From Deltaproteobacteria bacterium (lineage in GTDB: Bacteria; Myxococcota; Myxococcia; Myxococcales; SZAS-1), in NCBI GenBank assembly GCA_018266075.1, contig JAFEBB010000021.1, positions 1 through 64,000 of the forward strand: a stretch of DNA of 64,000 nt, read 5' to 3'. The notes beneath the pieces are model-generated. The model was not told the DNA's origin. It saw only the letters and a program-made list of their open reading frames with translations, and ran no database searches. The position numbers were made by a program, and so were the translations under genes. Below, piece by piece: positions 25,452 to 32,534 of this stretch. Numbering within the stretch: the first letter of the stretch is position 1; each line of letters begins with the position of its first letter.

Positions 25452-26024
25452 TCACTCCGAGTACGACTGCGGACACGCGCTCTGCGGCGGATCGTCCGGG
25501 ATGTCCTCCGGGCCCTGGCCCTCGTGCGCGCTGGCGAAGCAGTCGATGTCGGCCTCGTTGGGCGCGTCCTCGCTGAGCACGAAGCCCCAGGACACCGCCG
25601 CCACGTTCGTCGGCAGGTTCGGATCGGCCGTGACCACGAAGCGGTGGCCGCCGGAGGGCGCGTCGGGGGCGCGGTTGGCGATGTCGATGAGCGGCTGGGA
25701 GAGGTTCGGGCAGCCGTCGGACGTCTGGCACTGGAAGAGGAGCACCACGCCGCCGTGCTCCAGGTTGTGCACCCAGCGCTCGGGCGGGAGCACGCTCTTG
25801 GCCACGCCCCACGTGGCCCAGCACGGCCAGTGCTCCCCCGAGCTCGGCGGATTGTCGCCGTAGCTCACGGTCGTTCCCTCGGGGACGTGCGTGGCCGTCT
25901 GCAGCGGGCGCGACTGGCCCTGGCACGCGCCGCCGTCGAGCACGGTGACCGGGTGCGAGCCGGAGCAGCCCAGGGCGGCCGCCGCGAGGGCCCCGAAGGG
26001 CAGGAGGGCAGGGGAAGGTCGCAT
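25452..26024 (-). CDS. DUF3105 lipoprotein
   Basis: A 190-residue protein. The signal (LLPFGALAAAALGC) ends in a lipobox Cys. The domain has the DUF3105 pattern: YGDNPPSSGEHWP near residue 55 and WVHNLEHGGVVLLFQC near 84, which may bind metal through His and Glu. The biochemical role of the family is not established. ATG 26024 fits the signal peptide. It is divergent from the glucan phosphorylase gene (225-base gap) and convergent with the methyltransferase (2-base gap). Confidence 0.85.
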   Translation of the reverse strand: MRPSPALLPFGALAAAALGCSGSHPVTVLDGGACQGQSRPLQTATHVPEGTTVSYGDNPPSSGEHWPCWATWGVAKSVLPPERWVHNLEHGGVVLLFQCQTSDGCPNLSQPLIDIANRAPDAPSGGHRFVVTADPNLPTNVAAVSWGFVLSEDAPNEADIDCFASAHEGQGPEDIPDDPPQSACPQSYSE

Positions 26025-26249
26025 CCGGCCCGAATGGTTCCGCCTGGAAAGGCGATTGGCAACTCTGTTGCGCGCCTGGCCGCTTGGCGTGTATTGCGCC
26101 CCACGCTCGGCAGCTTGTCCACCCCTGGGTGGGCGGCTCGTCCGCGTCGAAGCCAGGCGCGGGCAGACCGGACGGGGCTCGCGTGTTGTGAGCGGCCGCC
26201 TTCGGGTCGGGACCAACTGGGGCGAAGAGCCCCGCGGAGCAAGAGAGCA

Positions 26250-27857
26250 ATGCAGCCTCGCGTCGCTTACTTCTGCATGGAGTTCGGCCTCAACGAGGAC
26301 CTGCCCATCTACGCCGGCGGTCTGGGTATCCTCGCGGGCGACTACATGAAGTCCTGCGGCGATCTGAAGCTGCCGGTCACGGGCATCGGCCTCTACTGGG
26401 GCCACGGCTACACCCAGCAGCGGATCGGCCAGGACGGCTACCCGTACGATGAGTTCCCGGCCACCCACAGCGACAAGGTCGTGGACACCGGCAAGCGCGT
26501 GTCCGTGCCGGTGCAGGGGCTCTGCGTCACCTGCCGCATCCTGGAGGTGAAGGGCTACGGCACCGCGCCGCTCTATCTCCTGGCGCCGATCGAGGCCGAG
26601 CACCTGTGGATCACCGAGCGGCTCTACGGCGGCAGCGCCTACGTGCGCGTGGCCCAGGAGATCCTCCTCGGCATCGGCGGCGTGCGCGCGCTGCGTGCGC
26701 TCGGCATCGACGTGCAGCGCTACCACTTCAACGAAGGCCACGCGGTGTTCGCCGGCGTGGAGCTCATCCGCGAGCGCATGAAGGCCGGCGCGAGCTTCGA
26801 GCAGGCGCTGGCGGGCGTGCGCGAGCAGATCGTGTTCACCACGCACACGCCGGTGGAGGCGGGCAACGAGGTCCACCCGCACGACATCCTGCAGACCATG
26901 AACGCCTACGGGACGCTGACCACCGCGCAGATGAAGCAGCTCGGCGGCGATCCGTTCAACATGACCGTGGCCGGGCTGCGGCTTTCGTCGCATGCCAACG
27001 CGGTGGCGCAGCTCCACGGCGAGACCGCGCGGGCGATGTGGGCCGGCGTGGATCACGCGGCGCCCATCGTGGCCGTGACCAACGGCGTGCACGCGCCCAC
27101 CTGGCAGGACGCGCGGGTGCGCGCGGTGGCCAAGCAGGGCGACTTCTGGGCCGCGCACCAGGCGTGCAAGAACGAGCTCTTCGCCGAGATCGAGAAGCGC
27201 AACGGCGTGAAGCTGCGCCCCGACGTGCTCACCATCGGCTTTGCGCGCCGCGCCGCGCCGTACAAGCGAAGCGACCTCATCTTCCGCAAGCCCGACCGCA
27301 TCGCGAAGTACCTGCGCGAGGGCAAGGTGCAGCTCATCTTCAGCGGCAAGGCGCACCCGCAGGACGAGCTGGGCAAGCGCATCGTGGCCAACCTCTACAA
27401 GATGGCGCGCGAGTTCAGCGGGCAGGTCGTGTTCATCCAGAACTACGACATGCACATCGGCCGGCTGCTCACCCGCGGCTGCGACGTGTGGCTCAACAAC
27501 CCGCGCCGGCCTCTGGAAGCCTCGGGGACGAGCGGCATGAAGGCGGCCATGAACGGCGTGCTCAACCTGAGCGTGCTCGACGGCTGGTGGCCCGAGGGCT
27601 GCGAGCACGGCGTCAACGGCTGGAAGATTGGCGATGGCTACGAAGGCCCCGACGCCGACGAGAAGGACCTCGACTCCCTCTACGCCGTCCTCGAGAACGA
27701 GGTCATGCCCGCGTACGCCAATCCAGAGAAGTGGGTCAGCATGGCCCGCGCGTCGATCGAGATGAGCCACTGGCGCTTCTCGAGCGACCGCATGGTCCAG
27801 GACTACTTCAGCCAGCTCTACGCCCCCGAGGCCGGCGTCAAGCGCGCCGCCAGCTGA
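26250..27857 (+). CDS. glgP: Alpha-glucan phosphorylase, short type
   Basis: A 535-residue GT35-type enzyme that splits alpha-1,4-glucan with phosphate to give glucose-1-phosphate. The N-terminus (AYFCMEFGLNEDLPIYAGGL) is typical of the short alpha-glucan phosphorylase group. YHFNEGHAVF and TTHTPVEAGNE are conserved, and the pyridoxal-phosphate region is NPRRPLEASGTSGMKAAMNG with LSVLDGWWPE. ATG 26250 is preceded by GGAGC. The product begins at the conserved start of the family, so the length is complete. It belongs to glycogen or storage-glucan use. Confidence 0.9.
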   Translation: MQPRVAYFCMEFGLNEDLPIYAGGLGILAGDYMKSCGDLKLPVTGIGLYWGHGYTQQRIGQDGYPYDEFPATHSDKVVDTGKRVSVPVQGLCVTCRILEVKGYGTAPLYLLAPIEAEHLWITERLYGGSAYVRVAQEILLGIGGVRALRALGIDVQRYHFNEGHAVFAGVELIRERMKAGASFEQALAGVREQIVFTTHTPVEAGNEVHPHDILQTMNAYGTLTTAQMKQLGGDPFNMTVAGLRLSSHANAVAQLHGETARAMWAGVDHAAPIVAVTNGVHAPTWQDARVRAVAKQGDFWAAHQACKNELFAEIEKRNGVKLRPDVLTIGFARRAAPYKRSDLIFRKPDRIAKYLREGKVQLIFSGKAHPQDELGKRIVANLYKMAREFSGQVVFIQNYDMHIGRLLTRGCDVWLNNPRRPLEASGTSGMKAAMNGVLNLSVLDGWWPEGCEHGVNGWKIGDGYEGPDADEKDLDSLYAVLENEVMPAYANPEKWVSMARASIEMSHWRFSSDRMVQDYFSQLYAPEAGVKRAAS

Positions 27858-27981
27858 GAGTCACCGGCTTTTCGGACTGGACGCGGTCATGCCCCGTCAG
27901 GGTTAGCAACTTGCGTCATTTTCCATCGTCAATGTACACGTCCGCCCGCTCTGTGACGGGCCGGGGCGGCCAGGACGTGGG

Positions 27982-28594
27982 ATGGATCTGCGAGGCAAGA
28001 AAGACCGCGCGCATCGACTGAGGGTTGCGGGGCGCTTCGCCAAGGCGGCGGAGCTCTACCTCGCGCTCGCGCGCGAGCAGCCCGACGATCCCACTCTGCG
28101 CCTCGGGTACGCGGAGTGCGCACGCCGGGCCGGCAACGCGCTCGCGGCGGTCGCCAGCTACCAGCGTCGCGGCGGAGCTCCTGGTTCAGCAAGGCTACGA
28201 AGCCCGGGCCCGCGCGGCGCTGCGGCTCGCGCTGGAGCTGGCGCCGAAGCATCCGCAGATCACGCGCGCGCTCGAAGAGCTGGAGCCGAAGGGCGAGTCC
28301 ATCGAGTCGGCGGTGATGGAGCTGGCGGAGTCCGAGCCGGAGCTGGAGATCGAGGTCAGCCCGGACGTGGTGCACGAAGAGCCGGTGCTCGAGCTCCCGC
28401 CGCCGGACGCCGCGCCGCTCTCCACCGCACGCGATGTGCACGTGCTCGGGCCGAACACCGTGGCCGTCCGCAAGTCGTCGGGCGATGGCTGGTGGGTGAT
28501 CTCGTCGAGCGCCGAGCTGCAGGTGACCGAGGTCGCGCTCGAGCCCAGCGACGAGCCGGTGCTCGAGGGCGTCGAGCTCGAGTGGGTTGGATAG
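27982..28594 (+). pseudogene. TPR-type gene with a frameshift near 28165
   Basis: ATG 27982 starts a frame encoding a TPR-like helix pair (RVAGRFAKAAELYLALAREQ, YAECARRAGNALAAVASYQ). At about 28165 the sense continues in the next frame (VAAELLVQQGYEARARAALR) to the stop at 28594. The second part has an acidic Glu/Pro-rich section and ends LEGVELEWVG. A one-base gain or two-base loss would explain it. Both parts have the GC bias of real coding DNA. It may be a recent pseudogene or a sequencing error. Intact, it would be about 203 residues and cytoplasmic. Confidence 0.6.
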
Positions 28595-28597
28595 CTC

Positions 28598-28933
28598 CTA
28601 CTGCCCGCGCGCGGCCCGCGCCTGCGCGACCTCCACCGCGAGGACGTCCAACTTCGTCGCGGTGCCCGTGGCGAGCCGTCGGGTGGCGATGTCGTGCAGC
28701 GCCTGCAGGCGCGTCAGGTGGTTCGCATCCGCCTGGGCGTCGTTCGCGGCGCGCTGGGCATCGTGAAGCCGCGTGGCCCAGGTGAGAACGACCTCCATCG
28801 TCAGCACGCCAGCCTGATATTGGCCCTCGGCCATCTCGAAGCCCTGCGACGCGAGCGTGACTTCGCTGGACGCCGGCGGCTTGGCGGTCGGCGAGGCGCC
28901 AACGAGGACGAGAGAGAGCACGAGCGCGTTCAT
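28598..28933 (-). CDS. Small exported helical protein (111 aa)
   Basis: ATG 28933 has CGGAG six bases upstream and a signal peptide (MNALVLSLVLVGASPTA). The mature part is helical. Its end (RRLATGTATKLDVLAVEVAQA) resembles the helical hairpins of TolC-type outer-membrane efflux proteins, though it is far too short to be one. It may be a remnant or an independent periplasmic helical protein. It stops 3 bases from the convergent frameshifted TPR gene. Confidence 0.5.
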   Translation of the reverse strand: MNALVLSLVLVGASPTAKPPASSEVTLASQGFEMAEGQYQAGVLTMEVVLTWATRLHDAQRAANDAQADANHLTRLQALHDIATRRLATGTATKLDVLAVEVAQARAARGQ

Positions 28934-28972
28934 GGCGGCTCCGAGGTGGAGTCGCATCATGCCACGCGTGCT

Positions 28973-29683
28973 TCAGCTGAACGCGAAGACGCCGTCGGAG
29001 ATCGGGTAGCGGGCGATCTCCTTTTCGCCGCCGCGGTACGCGCGACGTGCGGGCACGGAGACCAGCTCCCAATCCGGCAGCACCAACGCGGTGAGGCTTC
29101 GGCCGTAGACGCAGCCGGTGTCGATGCCCACCGCGAACTCGCTCACCAGGGGCTTGGAGAGCACGGTGTGCCCGAAGATGAGCCGCTCCGGGCCGCGCCA
29201 GTGGTGGGTCCAGAAGGTGAACTCGCTGGGCGCCTTGCTCGGCCAGTAGCTCTTGCGCGCGGGCGGGTTCACGCACTGCGCGTGCAGCAGGTGGTAGCTC
29301 TCTTGCGCCTCGAGCGGCCGGTGCGGCAGCGCGCCGGCGTGGATGACCGCGGCGTTGTGCTCCGGCAGGCGGATGAAGGTGGGCAGCTTGGCGAACCAGT
29401 CGAGGTGGGTCTCGTCGAGCGCGTTGCGCGTCTCGAGGTGATCGGGCGAGAGCCGCGCGTCGTCGCGGTGGCGCTGCTGCAGGTGCGACTCTTCATGGTT
29501 GCCGAGCACGCACGCGTGCTGCATCGCGAGCTCCACACACTCGCGCCGCTTGGGCCCGCGGTCGACGAGATCACCCGCGAAGATGATCCGGTCGCTGCAG
29601 GTGGCGGCGACGGTGTCGAGGAGCTCGCGCGCCTCGTCGTAGCAGCCGTGCAGGTCGCCGATGACGATGGTTCGCGAAGACAT
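28973..29683 (-). CDS. PPP-family metallophosphoesterase (ApaH/PrpA-like)
   Basis: A 236-residue phosphatase. The metal-binding signatures are GDLHG (9-13), GDLVDRG (about 37-43) and GNHE (about 61-64), and later His ligands occur in IHAGALP and FGHTV. The family includes Ser/Thr phosphatases and diadenosine tetraphosphatases; which applies is not clear. ATG 29683 has no evident Shine-Dalgarno sequence. Its leader contains an AT-rich patch and a stem that can pair with the 3' flank of the permuted tRNA locus 64 bases upstream. Confidence 0.9.
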   Translation of the reverse strand: MSSRTIVIGDLHGCYDEARELLDTVAATCSDRIIFAGDLVDRGPKRRECVELAMQHACVLGNHEESHLQQRHRDDARLSPDHLETRNALDETHLDWFAKLPTFIRLPEHNAAVIHAGALPHRPLEAQESYHLLHAQCVNPPARKSYWPSKAPSEFTFWTHHWRGPERLIFGHTVLSKPLVSEFAVGIDTGCVYGRSLTALVLPDWELVSVPARRAYRGGEKEIARYPISDGVFAFS

Positions 29684-29717
29684 GATTAAGCTCGGGCTAA
29701 AAAGTATATAAAATTGG

Positions 29718-29856
29718 AGCGCCCGAGTGGAGAAGCCGGGGAGTTGATCGATTTTGAGTCGATTGCCTTACCATTAGGCGAAAGCCTCCATGAATGGGGA
29801 GGCTTCTTGGATTCGAACCAAGATTTGGGCTTGTATGGCCTCTTCGGCCGGGCGCT
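29718..29856 (-). other. Flanking 8-bp stem enclosing the permuted tRNA
   Basis: AGCGCCCG (minus strand, 29856-29849) is the exact reverse complement of CGGGCGCT (29725-29718). This pairing would bring the two flanks of the permuted tRNA together at its open variable region. The 3' arm overlaps CTCGGGC (29727-29721), which can instead pair with GCCCGAG (29697-29691) in the leader of the phosphatase gene, so two exclusive folds are possible. Confidence 0.5.
29747..29822 (-). tRNA. Circularly permuted tRNA candidate, anticodon CAA
   Basis: Read on the minus strand, the order is T-arm CTTGG-TTCGAAT-CCAAG (29822-29806), acceptor AAGCCTC (29805-29799), C73 (29798), CCA (29797-29795), six bases TTCATG, then acceptor GAGGCTT (29788-29782), T8-C9, D-arm GCCT-AATGGTA-AGGC (29779-29765), A26, and anticodon arm ATCGA-CTCAAAA-TCGAT (29763-29747). 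The two acceptor halves are fully complementary. Conserved T8, A14, G18G19, A21, T33, G53-C61 and TTC-A58 are all present. No matching 5' half lies upstream of the T-arm and no T-arm lies downstream of the anticodon arm, so the gene is permuted. The variable region is split between the two flanks. Confidence 0.75.
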
Positions 29857-29874
29857 TCGGGCCAGGTGACGCGC

Positions 29875-29905
29875 GGGCAGCGCGAACCTGACGCGAAGCG
29901 CGCCC
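29875..29905 (-). terminator. Hairpin just after the Gly-rich gene
   Basis: GGGC and GCGC (29875-29878, 29880-29883) pair with GCGC and GCCC (29898-29905) around one bulged base. It begins 7 bases beyond the stop of the Gly-rich gene and 19 bases before the outer stem of the permuted tRNA. No T-run follows, so termination is uncertain. Confidence 0.3.
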
Positions 29906-29912
29906 TGCAGCA

Positions 29913-30632
29913 TCAACCCTGCGGCGTCGACACCGGCCGCTTGGAGATGATGTTGCCGTTCGAGTCGACCCGGTACTCCCAGTTCTGGCCGCCCTCGTTC
30001 ACCACGTATACGTAGACGGTGTTGTTCTGGGCCGCGTAGCTGCCCACGAGCATGCCTGCGGAGAGGAAGCTCAGCGCCGCAAAGCCGGCCAGCGGCGCCA
30101 CCAGGCCCCAGGTCCCGTAGGGTCGCCAGCCCGGGTAGCCGTAGAAGCCGCGCGAGTAGGCGCCCCAGGTCGCGGTGCCCCAGGCCGGCCGCGCGTACGT
30201 CCTGCCGCCGTAGCGGTACGAGGGCCGCGCGTAGACCGCGCCCGAGCGGCCATAGCCCACTGCGCCGCCGTGCGGGCCTCGATAGGCCGATCCGCCGTAT
30301 GCGCCGTGGACCGATGTGCCGCCGTACGCGCCCCGATAGGCCGTGCCGCCGTGCGGGCCGACAGCGCCCGCGGTTCCGTAGTTGGTGCGATAGCCCGCGC
30401 CCCCGTTCGGTCCGCGGTAGGCGCCCGCGCCGCTCGGCGTCCGGACCGCCTGTCCGCCGTGCGGACCCGTCGCCGCCGCACCGCCATACGCACCGTGCGA
30501 GACCGTCCCCCCGCGCGGCCCGGTGGAGACCGAGCGGCCGCCGCCGCCATATCGCGCATAGGCCGGCGACGCGCTCATCACGGGCGGCGAGATGAGCGCA
30601 AGGCTGAGTAGTGCAGACAAGAATCGGCGCAT
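29913..30632 (-). CDS. Exported Gly/Tyr/Ala-rich repeat protein (239 aa)
   Basis: ATG 30632 has GGGAGG seven bases upstream and gives a signal peptide (MRRFLSALLSLALISPPVMSASPAYA, cut here near residue 26). The mature region has degenerate GGxAYRGPHGG and VHGAYGG repeats (about 30-150), Tyr and Arg rich. A hydrophobic helix follows (about 185-215, GLVAPLAGFAALSFLSAGML), then the ending NTVYVYVVNEGGQNWEYRVD. It resembles the incomplete protein at 1-799 in composition. I infer a surface or envelope protein. Function unknown. Confidence 0.7.
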   Translation of the reverse strand: MRRFLSALLSLALISPPVMSASPAYARYGGGGRSVSTGPRGGTVSHGAYGGAAATGPHGGQAVRTPSGAGAYRGPNGGAGYRTNYGTAGAVGPHGGTAYRGAYGGTSVHGAYGGSAYRGPHGGAVGYGRSGAVYARPSYRYGGRTYARPAWGTATWGAYSRGFYGYPGWRPYGTWGLVAPLAGFAALSFLSAGMLVGSYAAQNNTVYVYVVNEGGQNWEYRVDSNGNIISKRPVSTPQG

Positions 30633-30740
30633 GACACGCCTCCCGGGGAGGACGTTCGAGAACACGCCTCCTGCGGAAACTTGGAGGTGGCCGGTTGATC
30701 TGCACGCCGCGCGGCCCAACGCAGGATCAGCGCTCGAGTG

Positions 30741-31706
30741 CTAGCCACCAATCCAGGCGAAGTGCTCGTCCACCAGCCCGGCCTTGCGGGCCACGGCAAG
30801 CTTCTTCCACTCCACCCGCAGCGACGCCGCGTCCACCATCTCGTCGCCGAGGACGATCGCGCCCAGCCCGTGCTGCACGTCGGCTTTGGCGTAGGCCTCC
30901 ATCACCTGCCGCGCGCGATCGATCTCCGCGCGCGTCGGGGTGTACGCGGCGTGAATGGGCGCGAGGTGGCTGGGGTGAATGGCCCACTTGCCGTCGAAGC
31001 CGAGCTGCGCGCCGTCGGCGGCGTCCTGGGCCACGCGCGCCAGGTCTTTGAACTGGACGGTCACCGCGTCGATGGCGGCGATGCCCGCGGCCCGCGCGGC
31101 GGCCACCACGTGCGCGCGCGGGTAGTGGAACGCGGCGTACGGCTGCTCCGCGAAGCCCTTGGCCCCCACGTCGCCGGCGTAGTCGGCGATGCCGAAGATG
31201 AGCGAGGCCATGCGCGGGCTCGCCGCGGCGATCTCCCGCGCCGCGAGCAAGCCGCGCGCGCTCTCGATGAGCGCCTCCAGCTTGATGCGCCCCGGCGCGA
31301 AGCCTTTGGCCTGCTCGATGCCCGAGAGCAGGTGGTCGATGAACTGCACCTCGTCGGGAGCCTCGACCTTGGGGACGACGAGCACGTCCACGTTCTGGCC
31401 TGCGGCCTCGAGGACATCCACCACGTCGCGGTAGCACCACGCGGTGCGCACCCCGTTCACGCGGTAGGCGCGCACCGTGCTGCCGAAGCTCAGCGTGTTC
31501 AGCGCCTCGATGACCGACGCGCGCGCGGCGGCCTTCATGCTCACCGCCACCGCGTCCTCGAGATCGAAGATGACCTCGTCGGCGCCGGAGGCCGCGGCCT
31601 TCTGCATCATCCTCGCGGAGTGGCCGGGGCAGGTGAGCTCGCTCCGCCGCACCTCGAACGGGCGGGCCACCGTGAGCTGTTGGAAGCGCGGCTCGGTCGC
31701 GGCCAT
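30741..31706 (-). CDS. CitE/HpcH-type lyase (malyl-CoA lyase-like)
   Basis: A 321-residue HpcH/HpaI-citrate lyase beta family enzyme. The fold signatures are present: SELTCPGHSARMMQKAA, DEVIFDLEDAV (catalytic metal-binding region), VRVNGVRTAWCYRDV-like start, VPKVEAPDEV, LEALIESARGLL and GFDGKWAIHPSH. Such enzymes cleave or form CoA thioesters such as malyl-CoA or methylmalyl-CoA; the exact substrate is open. It is a single gene downstream of tRNA-Arg, with a strong hairpin between them. Confidence 0.85.
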   Translation of the reverse strand: MAATEPRFQQLTVARPFEVRRSELTCPGHSARMMQKAAASGADEVIFDLEDAVAVSMKAAARASVIEALNTLSFGSTVRAYRVNGVRTAWCYRDVVDVLEAAGQNVDVLVVPKVEAPDEVQFIDHLLSGIEQAKGFAPGRIKLEALIESARGLLAAREIAAASPRMASLIFGIADYAGDVGAKGFAEQPYAAFHYPRAHVVAAARAAGIAAIDAVTVQFKDLARVAQDAADGAQLGFDGKWAIHPSHLAPIHAAYTPTRAEIDRARQVMEAYAKADVQHGLGAIVLGDEMVDAASLRVEWKKLAVARKAGLVDEHFAWIGG

Positions 31707-31725
31707 GGCGGGCTCCGGGCAAAGT

Positions 31726-31772
31726 CGAAGGGCCCGGCGGCAGCGAAACGCGCTGCGGGACCGGGCCCTTCG
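31726..31772 (-). terminator. Long hairpin between tRNA-Arg and the lyase gene
   Basis: CGAAGGGCCCGG (31726-31737) pairs perfectly with CCGGGCCCTTCG (31761-31772), and an inner GCAGCG/CGCTGC stem stacks within. It begins 3 bases after the tRNA-Arg 3' end on the minus strand. The following bases are only weakly T-rich (ACTTTG), so it may act as terminator or 3' processing signal. Confidence 0.6.
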
Positions 31773-31775
31773 GAG

Positions 31776-31849
31776 CGCACCCGCCGCGATTCGAACGCGG
31801 GACCTTTGGCTTCGGAGGCCAACGCTCTATCCAGCTGAGCTACGGGTGC
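31776..31849 (-). tRNA. tRNA-Arg(CCG)
   Basis: A 74-base canonical cloverleaf. The acceptor is GCACCCG/CGGGTGC, the D-arm contains AGCTCAGCTGGATAGAGC and the anticodon arm is TTGGC-CTCCGAA-GCCAA with anticodon CCG (reads CGG, Arg). The T-arm is CCGCG-TTCGAAT-CGCGG and the discriminator is G. CCA is not encoded. Unlike the locus at 29747 this one is in normal order. Confidence 0.95.
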
Positions 31850-31979
31850 AAAACGCCGGGCTTGTAGCCCGCCACCCGGGCGATTGCAAGGCGAGCACAA
31901 GGGCGGGCGCGCCGTCGAACGCTCTCGGAAAAACACGCCGTAACCGGAAGCCCCCGCATCTCGTTTGGGAGGGAGGAGT

Positions 31980-31999
31980 GACAATTGGCGAACATTGTC
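31980..31999 (+). promoter_or_regulatory. Candidate operator upstream of the XRE gene
   Basis: GACAAT (31980-31985) and ATTGTC (31994-31999) form a perfect 6-bp dyad with an 8-base gap, 80 bases before the XRE start. HTH-XRE proteins often bind such palindromes and autoregulate. A further short dyad, GAAGT-TGGTC-ACTTC, lies about 14 bases downstream. Confidence 0.4.
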
Positions 32000-32079
32000 G
32001 TGTACTGGGCCCGAAGTTGGTCACTTCCATCGGGACCCAAGTACCCGGACGATTCAAAGCTCGGGGGCTTGGAGGAGTA

Positions 32080-32415
32080 ATGCAGTTCGCGCCCAAGTTC
32101 GGGCAGCACATCCGCGCGCTTCGCAAGGAGCGCGGGCTCACCCAGGAGCAGCTCGCCGAGGGCAGCGGCCTCTCGGTGGATGCCGTGCGCCGCATCGAGC
32201 GGGGCGCGTTCTCGCCATCGCTGGCCACGCTGCGGAAGCTCTGCGGCGGTCTGCGGCTCTCGCTGCGCACGTTGTTCGACTCGTTCGAGCCGAAGCAGCG
32301 CAACGAGGTGGCAGAGATCTGCGATTTCCTCGCCACCCGCTCGCGCAACGAGCTCAAGATGGCCAAGCGCGTGCTGCGCGCGCTCTTCGAGGAAGAGCGG
32401 ACCTTACGGCGCTGA
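32080..32415 (+). CDS. XRE-family HTH regulator (111 aa)
   Basis: The start ATG 32080 is chosen for the strong GGAGGAG three bases upstream (32071-32077) and because the protein then begins at the HTH domain. Residues 8-60 are a classic HTH_3: FGQHIRALRKERGLTQEQLA, GLSVDAVRRIERG, SPSLATLRKLCGGL. The C-terminal half is helical and charged, perhaps for dimerisation. It lies between tRNA-Arg and tRNA-Leu, 16 bases before the latter. The target is unknown; the dyad at 31980 may be its own operator. Confidence 0.85.
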   Translation: MQFAPKFGQHIRALRKERGLTQEQLAEGSGLSVDAVRRIERGAFSPSLATLRKLCGGLRLSLRTLFDSFEPKQRNEVAEICDFLATRSRNELKMAKRVLRALFEEERTLRR

Positions 32416-32431
32416 TAGAGTCACCGGCGCC

Positions 32432-32517
32432 GCGAGGATGGCGGAACTGGCAGACGCAGCGGACTTAAAATCCGCAGACCGGCAACGGTCGTCCGGGTTC
32501 GATTCCCGGTCCTCGCA
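32432..32517 (+). tRNA. tRNA-Leu(TAA)
   Basis: An 86-base class II tRNA. The acceptor is GCGAGGA/TCCTCGC with discriminator A. The anticodon arm is GCGGA-CTTAAAA-TCCGC with anticodon TAA at 32466-32468. The long variable arm is GACCGGCAACGGTC, and the T-arm contains CCGGG-TTCGATT-CCCGG. CCA is not encoded. It lies directly after the XRE gene on the same strand. Confidence 0.96.
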
Positions 32518-32534
32518 CTTCCCAGCTGCTGGTC

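Noticed and set aside
29752-29758. Plus-strand tRNA-Gln(TTG) reading of ATCGA-TTTTGAG-TCGAT
   Set aside because: On the plus strand no D-arm precedes this arm, the T-loop would read ATTCGAA instead of TTCGAAT, and the conserved T8, A14 and G18G19 positions fail. The minus-strand permuted reading satisfies them all.
29747-29822. Split tmRNA instead of a tRNA
   Set aside because: A normal D-arm and a 7-base anticodon loop with T33 are present, and no tag-peptide frame or pseudoknot region is found within the short flanks.
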